DNA of 21,778 bases, taken from the NCBI RefSeq assembly GCF_039928515.1, contig NZ_JBDSSZ010000135.1. One strand, 5' to 3'. Made by a program: the position numbers and the translations under genes. Below, piece after piece: positions 16,840 through 21,778 of this stretch (position 1 is its first letter; every line of letters starts with the position of its first letter). This DNA is from Capsulimonas sp039928515. GTDB lineage: Bacteria; Armatimonadota; Armatimonadia; Armatimonadales; Capsulimonadaceae. Under the pieces are notes generated by a model. It did not search any database and had not been told where the DNA came from. It was given only the letters and a program-made list of their open reading frames with translations.

Positions 16840-18495
16840 TTACTGAGGCCCAACGCTCCACTGCTGGTTCAGGCCGCCATTATAATCCCACAGCTCCGTC
16901 CCGCTTCCGTTCGCCGTCCCGGCGCCGTTCACATCCAGTGCGCGGCCGCTTTGGACGCCGATGATTTTGAAGTAACCGCTGTCCGTTGGAACGATGGACC
17001 ATTGCTGGTTTGTGCCGGTGTTGTAATCGTAGAGATCGATTGCCGTGCCGTTCGCGGTTCCCTGGCCATTTGCTTCCAGGGCGCGGCCGCTCTGGACGCC
17101 GATAATTTTATAGTGACCGCTGCCAATCGACTGAATACTCCAAAGTTGATTAGAGCCGGCATTATAGTCCCAGAGATCGATCGGAGAGCCATTGGCGATC
17201 AGCTGTCCGCCGACATCCAGAGCGCGGCCGCTTCCCCGGCCAATGATGCGATAGGTTCCGTTGGCGATCGTGGAGTTAATCACAAACGGCGTGGAGTTGA
17301 GTGTTTGCAATGGAAGCTGCCCCTTGAGCATCTTGCCGCCATTGTTGGTGAGGCGCAGATAGTAATCCGACGAGAGATGCTTGCCGTCCGCGTCCAGATT
17401 GAGGAACCACTGGTTCGTCGGGCTCATTGAGGTGTCCTCCGCGCACTTGAAGATCGCGGTGCCTTCATTGACTTCGTCGAACATGGAGATGTAGGCGCTC
17501 GGGACGCCGACCTTTTTGACGAGCGCAAATTGAGACCACATAAAGTCGCCATGGTTGCGCGGCATCTGGTTTGCCGGAGAGCCAGCGTTTGAGTTGTGAA
17601 ACGAGAATCCGGGATAGACATCCGATTGGTAGTCGATATTGTGCGAGTTGCAGTAGGCGAAATCGGCGGTCATCCAGGGCTCGTCCGGGCCGCCGCCCAC
17701 CTGCCAGGGCATGATCATATCGCAGATCGGCCACACGGTTCCATAACCCGCCTGTGTGTTGCCGCTGCCCGTGCCGGTGCGCCAATCTCCGGGAACGCCT
17801 GCGATGACATAACAGCCCTGCGCCTTGAACCAGTTGATGATCGCCGCGCCGTCCGTGGGGTTGGGAAAGAAGTGATACCCCACGCCCCAGATGCAGACGA
17901 CGGGCTTGCCGTTTTGTTTGGCGTACGCCGAAGACGACGTCAAATGCAGGGTGTTGACGATGGTGTTTGTCCAGTCGGCCTGCATTCCCGCCGTCCCTCC
18001 AGACGTATCGTACATCACGTAGAACTTCCGGCCCGCGCTTTGGGCGGCGTTCATGACTTTGAGCGCCACTCCATCCCGCTGGGCTTTGAGGGTGCTGCCG
18101 GGAGTGATCTCATTGACAAATCTCTGGAGCGCCGCCGTATCGATCCCGTTTTGCGTCATCCAGTTGAAATGGACATTGACTGTGGATTGGTCGTAGGAGG
18201 AGAACATCTTCGCCGGCTGCCCATTCCCGAAATTGGCGAAGGATGTCTGATAGGTCGTTGTGTACTCCCGCATGTCGGGCCACATTTCGAGGTTTTGATG
18301 TCCCCAGGCATTGACGGGCGAACCGTCGCCCGCTGCGGAAAACCATCCTTGATATCCGACCGATACCTTGCCGACGACATCGCCGGGCGCGCTCGCCGCG
18401 TGCGCCGCTCCGCCGCCCCCCAAAGCCGTCGCCGTGAGTGCAAGGCAGAGCGTGAGCTTGCCGATCCATAATGCATCTTTGAATTGTGTTTTCAT
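16840..18495 (-). CDS. Secreted GH71/GH99-like protein with C-terminal ricin-type trefoil
   Basis: The 551-residue product has a signal peptide (about 1-34, LTLCLALTATALGGGGAAHA). A catalytic-like barrel (about 40-395) opens with VGKVSVGYQGWFSAAGDG. It contains GKPVVCIWGVGYHFF and ends with AYISMFDEVNEGTAIFK, whose acidic cluster (D340, E341, E344) is placed like the catalytic Glu region of GH71/GH99-like enzymes. The assignment to that group is from pattern only. The C-terminus (about 412-551) is a beta-trefoil lectin (ricin/CBM13) with three QxW repeats at 450, 497 and 544, an exact 47-residue period. AGGAG lies 5 bp before the ATG. The gene follows the SGNH gene by 32 bp on the same strand with no promoter between, so the two are probably co-transcribed. 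Confidence 0.8.
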   Translation of the reverse strand: MKTQFKDALWIGKLTLCLALTATALGGGGAAHAASAPGDVVGKVSVGYQGWFSAAGDGSPVNAWGHQNLEMWPDMREYTTTYQTSFANFGNGQPAKMFSSYDQSTVNVHFNWMTQNGIDTAALQRFVNEITPGSTLKAQRDGVALKVMNAAQSAGRKFYVMYDTSGGTAGMQADWTNTIVNTLHLTSSSAYAKQNGKPVVCIWGVGYHFFPNPTDGAAIINWFKAQGCYVIAGVPGDWRTGTGSGNTQAGYGTVWPICDMIMPWQVGGGPDEPWMTADFAYCNSHNIDYQSDVYPGFSFHNSNAGSPANQMPRNHGDFMWSQFALVKKVGVPSAYISMFDEVNEGTAIFKCAEDTSMSPTNQWFLNLDADGKHLSSDYYLRLTNNGGKMLKGQLPLQTLNSTPFVINSTIANGTYRIIGRGSGRALDVGGQLIANGSPIDLWDYNAGSNQLWSIQSIGSGHYKIIGVQSGRALEANGQGTANGTAIDLYDYNTGTNQQWSIVPTDSGYFKIIGVQSGRALDVNGAGTANGSGTELWDYNGGLNQQWSVGPQ

Positions 18496-18527
18496 GTCTC
18501 TCCTAAGTTTTCTTCATCCCAATATCG

Positions 18528-20453
18528 TTAAGGGGCGCTGATGCTCCATTGCTGGTGGGAGCCGCCGCTGTAGTCCCAAATGTCGATGGGGGTTCCATTG
18601 CCGGTTCCCTGTCCGTTCGCCTCCAAGGCGCGGCCGCTTTGCGCGCCGAGAAGGACGTAGTTTCCGCTGTCCGTTGGGGAGATCGTCCAGAGCTGGTTCA
18701 GACCGGCGCTGTAATCCCAAAGATCGACCACCGTTCCATTGACGGTATGCTGCCCCTGAACGTCCAGCCCGCGGCGGCTTTGTAACCCGACGATCTTGTA
18801 GTAGCCGCCGCTGACCGGCGTGACGGTCCATCGCTGATTGAGGCCGGCGTTGTAATCCCAGAGATCGATCCCGGTTCCGTTGCCTGTGTTTTGGCCGATG
18901 GCGTCCAGTGCGCGGCCGCTCTGACGGCCAGTGATGCGATATGTCCCGGCGGCAAGCGCGGTATTGGAAGCCGTCGTGAACTTTTTCAGAGTGACGCTTC
19001 CATCGTTGTTATTGAGGAGAACGCGCGGCTGGTTGTCGCCGCCGATGTCGAGAGTGGCCTGCCGCCACGCAGTCGTGGGCGTGTAGGTCTGATAGTTGAC
19101 AGGAGTGGAGCCGTCCGATTGCTGGGACCAGAGAGTGATGAAGCCGGCGCTGTGCTTCCAGAGCACTTGGGGCCGATTGTTGGGGCCGACGCCTAGATCG
19201 GCGGCGATGTAACCCGTTAGTGGTCCGTAAGCGGCGCCGGCGGCTGAGCCGCTTCCGTCCGAGTTCGTGCGCCAAAGCTGCATGCGGCCGTCGTAGCTGC
19301 CCCAGAGAATATGCGGCAGGTTGTCGGCGCCCACCGCGAGGGCCTTGTCCGCATATCCCGCAGGCGCCGCCGATGTGGCGCTGGTCACGGGATTCGTGTC
19401 CGTCGCCGAGAGCCGCCATAAGAAGACGGAGTTGTTGGTGTCGTCCCAGAGGACATGTGGGAGGCTATCCGCGCCGACGCTGATGTCGCGCGGCAGAAAT
19501 GAGGTGATCGGCCCGAATGTCTGGCTGATGACCGGGTTCGTTCCGGCGGCGCTTAGCTTCCAGAGATTGACCGTCTGGTTGACGTTCGTCCAGAGGATAT
19601 GTGGGCAGTTGTCCGGGCCGACGCACAGCGCCGTGGGGCGCCAGCCGGGGAAAGGGCCGTAGGTATTTGTGCTGACAACTGTGGTTCCATCCGTCGCGAT
19701 CGTTTGCAATGAGATCGAGCCGTTCGTGTCGGTGGACTTCAAAATGCGGGTTTGATTGTCCGGTCCCACAGCGTCGTAACTTGGAAGAAGCGGCGCCGCG
19801 TTGGTGAGAACTCGGTAAACATCGTTGGCGAGGATCGCATGGCCGGCGTCGCTGGGATGGACGCCATCCACGAAATCTTCAGGGACGTTGCGTGTTGGCG
19901 TGTAGTTGTCGACTAAAGTCGCGCCTGTCAGCGTGCGCAGGGCGGGGATAACGCCGTTTTCCAGGTGAACGGCCCGCAGGTTGCCGACGCCGTAGATGGC
20001 GGGCGGCAGGCAGATGTAGATCTTGGGATGCGCGGGCAGGCCGGCGTAGTGGTTGATCAGCGCCTGCGCGTCCGCCGCGAACTCACCTCCCAGCTGTGTC
20101 CAGACATTGTCGAGCGCGTCGTTCGTCCCCAATTGGATAATGACGATGTTTGGGTTGGCGTTGGTGCTGTTCGTATACTCAGCGGTCTTGACGTAGGCGA
20201 TGTCCAGATTGGGGTTCGAGATCATCGCCTTGCCGGGGTTGCCGTAGTTGGTGACAGCGTATCCCGAGCCCAGCATTTGCTGAAGCAGGGCGACATAGCT
20301 TGTTGTCGCGCTATTGGAGGCGCCCTGACCCCAGGTGATGCTGTCGCCGACGCACGCCACCCGAATCTGCGCGTCGCCTTTTGCAGTGATCAAGACGCCC
20401 ATAGCAAGGATCGACACACCGTGGGCGATCGCTTTGAAAAATAGATTTGTCAT
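18528..20453 (-). CDS. Secreted SGNH/GDSL hydrolase with six 48-residue repeats and ricin-type trefoil
   Basis: The 641-residue protein has a signal peptide (about 1-28) and an SGNH esterase domain (about 30-218). Block I is VGDSITWG with Ser38, block III is LGTND (108-112), and block V is DGVHPSD with D196 and H199. Six repeats follow, each starting V/I-G and then usually DNxPxILW and LW. They begin at residues 229, 278, 326, 374, 422 and 470, a period of 48 (once 49), which suggests a six-bladed propeller. A ricin/CBM13 trefoil ends the protein (about 503-641), with QxW at 540, 587 and 634. The SGNH part probably deacetylates a polysaccharide. The start at 20453 is chosen because AAAGGA precedes it and a signal peptide follows; the frame upstream overlaps the promoter. 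This is the first gene of the operon and diverges from an AraC gene. Confidence 0.87.
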   Translation of the reverse strand: MTNLFFKAIAHGVSILAMGVLITAKGDAQIRVACVGDSITWGQGASNSATTSYVALLQQMLGSGYAVTNYGNPGKAMISNPNLDIAYVKTAEYTNSTNANPNIVIIQLGTNDALDNVWTQLGGEFAADAQALINHYAGLPAHPKIYICLPPAIYGVGNLRAVHLENGVIPALRTLTGATLVDNYTPTRNVPEDFVDGVHPSDAGHAILANDVYRVLTNAAPLLPSYDAVGPDNQTRILKSTDTNGSISLQTIATDGTTVVSTNTYGPFPGWRPTALCVGPDNCPHILWTNVNQTVNLWKLSAAGTNPVISQTFGPITSFLPRDISVGADSLPHVLWDDTNNSVFLWRLSATDTNPVTSATSAAPAGYADKALAVGADNLPHILWGSYDGRMQLWRTNSDGSGSAAGAAYGPLTGYIAADLGVGPNNRPQVLWKHSAGFITLWSQQSDGSTPVNYQTYTPTTAWRQATLDIGGDNQPRVLLNNNDGSVTLKKFTTASNTALAAGTYRITGRQSGRALDAIGQNTGNGTGIDLWDYNAGLNQRWTVTPVSGGYYKIVGLQSRRGLDVQGQHTVNGTVVDLWDYSAGLNQLWTISPTDSGNYVLLGAQSGRALEANGQGTGNGTPIDIWDYSGGSHQQWSISAP

Positions 20454-20513
20454 CGTTTCCTTTCTCTTTGAACGTAATATAGCAAATATTGCAATTAAAC
20501 TATTATGTTCAAC

Positions 20514-20595
20514 GTGATCTGGTTTATTTATGATACAATACTGGATAAGAAGCGTCAATGTCCATGAGGTGATCTGTTATGTGCTCAAATGACAT
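20514..20595. promoter_or_regulatory. Divergent promoter region SGNH operon/AraC with tandem TCAC box (copy B)
   Basis: Read on the minus strand, a degenerate TCAT (20592-20589) is followed by GCACATAA (20584-20577), AGATCAC (20575-20569), 10 bp, TTGACG (20558-20553), a 17-bp spacer and TATCAT (20535-20530). A further AGATCAC (20520-20514) lies past the -10. The region aligns along its length with the GH130/AraC intergenic region, sharing for example AGAAGCGTCAATGTC and TTATGATACAAT on the plus strand. The leader to the SGNH start is about 75 bases. Confidence 0.8.
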
Positions 20596-20625
20596 TTGCT
20601 TCGGAAACAGAGTGGAATAACGACG

Positions 20626-21609
20626 ATGAAGGATCGAAAGATCACGAATGTAGATTGGCTGCCGGCGGTGGCGACGGAGCCGGTGTCGATGGAGGAGCTG
20701 ACGCGTCATCATTCGACGCACAAAAGCACGTTTGAGACGCTGTGGAACACGACGTTTCATGTGCTGGAGAATGGACCTTTGCTGCCGCGCTCGATCGATG
20801 TGACCATGCAGATCGCACGCGACGCGCGTTATCGTAACGACTGCAAGTACAGTCCGGGTGATGAGGTCCGATACTTCTGCTACACGCTTTCGGGAACAGG
20901 GATGTTTCAGGATGATTCGGGGACTTATCCCGTGCCGGCGGGAACCGGGTTCCTGGTCGAAAAGGACAATCCATACGCCACCTACTACTATCCACCGGGG
21001 GCGACGGAGCCGTGGCAATATCTGGGGTTCGACTTCCACGGTCTGGCTGCGCACGCCATGACGCGGGCCTTAATCCACAACTACGGATCGGTTTACAAAC
21101 TGCCTCCAACGACGCCGATCGTCAAACGCCTTCTCGCCTATGAAGCCGATGGCTACCGTGTGACGAACATCCACGTGTCGGACGCCGCGCAGCTGGTGAT
21201 CGAACTGCTGCTGGCGCTGATGGCGGCCGGCCGCTGTACGGAGGACACCGACCCCGCGATTGAATTGGTGCGCAACGCCATCACGATGCTCAGCGGCGAT
21301 GAGGAGATTCCGATCAAGGATGTTGCGCGTGAGCTAGGCGTAAGCCGTGAGCATCTGTCGCGCTGCTTCCATCGCCGTTTAGGAATGTCGCCGCGCCAGT
21401 TTTGCTTCGAACAGCGTGTCCGAAGAGCCTGCTTCCTGCTCAAAAACACGGACACGCCGATCAAGAACATCGCCTTGCAGCTTGGGTACTCCGACTACGC
21501 CAACTTCATGCACGCCTTTCGCCAGATCATGAAGATGACCCCCAGCGATTTTCGCCAGCACGGCGCGCTGCCGCTGTTGCAGCAATATTCGGGAGATCGT
21601 TTGGAGTGA
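20626..21609 (+). CDS. AraC-family transcriptional regulator, paralogue 2
   Basis: The 327-residue protein has the same layout as the regulator at 10352-11317: sensor domain with FCYTLSGTGMFQDDSG and GFLVEKDN, linker with ELLLALMAAGR, and double helix-turn-helix with IKDVARELGVSREHLSRCF and IALQLGYSDYANFMHAFRQ. Recognition-helix residues are nearly the same in the two, so both probably bind the same box. The sensor domains differ more, so they may answer to different sugars (inference). The ATG at 20626 is preferred; a TTG ten codons earlier is in frame but has no ribosome binding site. It diverges from the SGNH/GH71-like operon and is its probable activator. Confidence 0.9.
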   Translation: MKDRKITNVDWLPAVATEPVSMEELTRHHSTHKSTFETLWNTTFHVLENGPLLPRSIDVTMQIARDARYRNDCKYSPGDEVRYFCYTLSGTGMFQDDSGTYPVPAGTGFLVEKDNPYATYYYPPGATEPWQYLGFDFHGLAAHAMTRALIHNYGSVYKLPPTTPIVKRLLAYEADGYRVTNIHVSDAAQLVIELLLALMAAGRCTEDTDPAIELVRNAITMLSGDEEIPIKDVARELGVSREHLSRCFHRRLGMSPRQFCFEQRVRRACFLLKNTDTPIKNIALQLGYSDYANFMHAFRQIMKMTPSDFRQHGALPLLQQYSGDRLE

Positions 21610-21627
21610 GATTCGGCCCCACATTCT

Positions 21628-21778
21628 ACCCACCCCGGCGCTCCGCGCCACCCCTCCGGGCGTGACCCACCCGCCCCTTCGGGGCACCCCTCCCTTGAAG
21701 CAGGGAAGGGTCTTAGGATTTGGTTGTCGCAGGCGGCTTTCGCCCGAGAACATCTTTCCAACCCTTCCCTGCTTCAAG
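21628..21778. repeat. Palindromic intergenic repeat, cut by the window end
   Basis: Two tandem units of the form ACCCACCC-hairpin-CACCCCTCC are at 21628-21655 (GGCGC-TCC-GCGCC) and 21665-21692 (GCCCC-TTC-GGGGC). The stems differ in sequence but both pair. They are followed by CTTGAAGCAGGGAAGGGT (21694-21711), which recurs as a perfect 18-bp inverted copy at 21761-21778, the last bases of the window. This is typical of a dispersed MITE-like element; its right half lies outside. It may also stop transcription of the AraC gene. Confidence 0.75.

Noticed and set aside
18541..18957. DNA-level repeats in the ricin regions as a possible repeat array
   Set aside because: They are protein-coding QxW trefoil repeats with a 47-residue period, not CRISPR or non-coding repeats.
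20524..21054. Minus-strand open frame opposite the third AraC gene
   Set aside because: It resembles the antisense frame of the paralogous AraC gene only because the sense genes are related; there is no ribosome binding site or known domain.

Overview
The window looks like a carbohydrate-degradation region from a GC-rich, polysaccharide-degrading bacterium. The best lineage clue is the pilin-like protein at 15113-15958. Its prepilin signal runs into FPVFAKAREKAR and it ends with a DGANYLFADGHAKF block, a form common in Armatimonadota (Capsulimonas-like organisms). The phylum is an inference from this and from the richness in secreted glycoside hydrolases. No rRNA, tRNA or CRISPR array was seen.

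Layout. Left part (1-5762): a C-terminally truncated GH78-like gene, a full-length GH78 alpha-L-rhamnosidase, and a divergent AraC regulator. Next (5750-9044): a large secreted GH2 enzyme with a malectin-like C-terminus, followed by a MITE/REP-like palindromic repeat. Centre (9062-15958): a secreted GH130 protein diverging from a second AraC regulator, then a secreted alpha/beta esterase, a GH95 enzyme and a type IV pilin-like protein. Then a compact IS200/IS605-like element with structured inverted ends (16182-16781). Right part (16840-21609): a two-gene minus-strand operon (SGNH hydrolase with six 48-residue repeats and a ricin trefoil, then a GH71/GH99-like protein with a ricin trefoil), diverging from a third AraC regulator that is a close paralogue of the second. 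The window ends inside another palindromic repeat.

Main discovery. Four promoters share one layout: TCAC, GCACATRA, TCAC again 20-21 bp after the first, then exactly 10 bp, a TTGACG/T -35 box, a 17-bp spacer and a TATNAT -10 box. They serve GH130, GH95, the pilin-like gene and the SGNH/GH71-like operon. Two of them lie in the divergent intergenic regions of the two paralogous AraC genes, whose DNA-binding helices are nearly identical. I infer a local AraC-controlled regulon joining secreted glycan-active enzymes and a pilin-like surface protein. The GH78 and GH2 genes do not carry this box.

The predicted activities (rhamnosidase, GH2 glucosaminidase/mannosidase-like, GH130 mannoside-active, GH95 fucosidase-like, esterases, lectin modules) suggest breakdown of a decorated heteropolysaccharide. 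No transporter or TonB/SusCD pair is visible.
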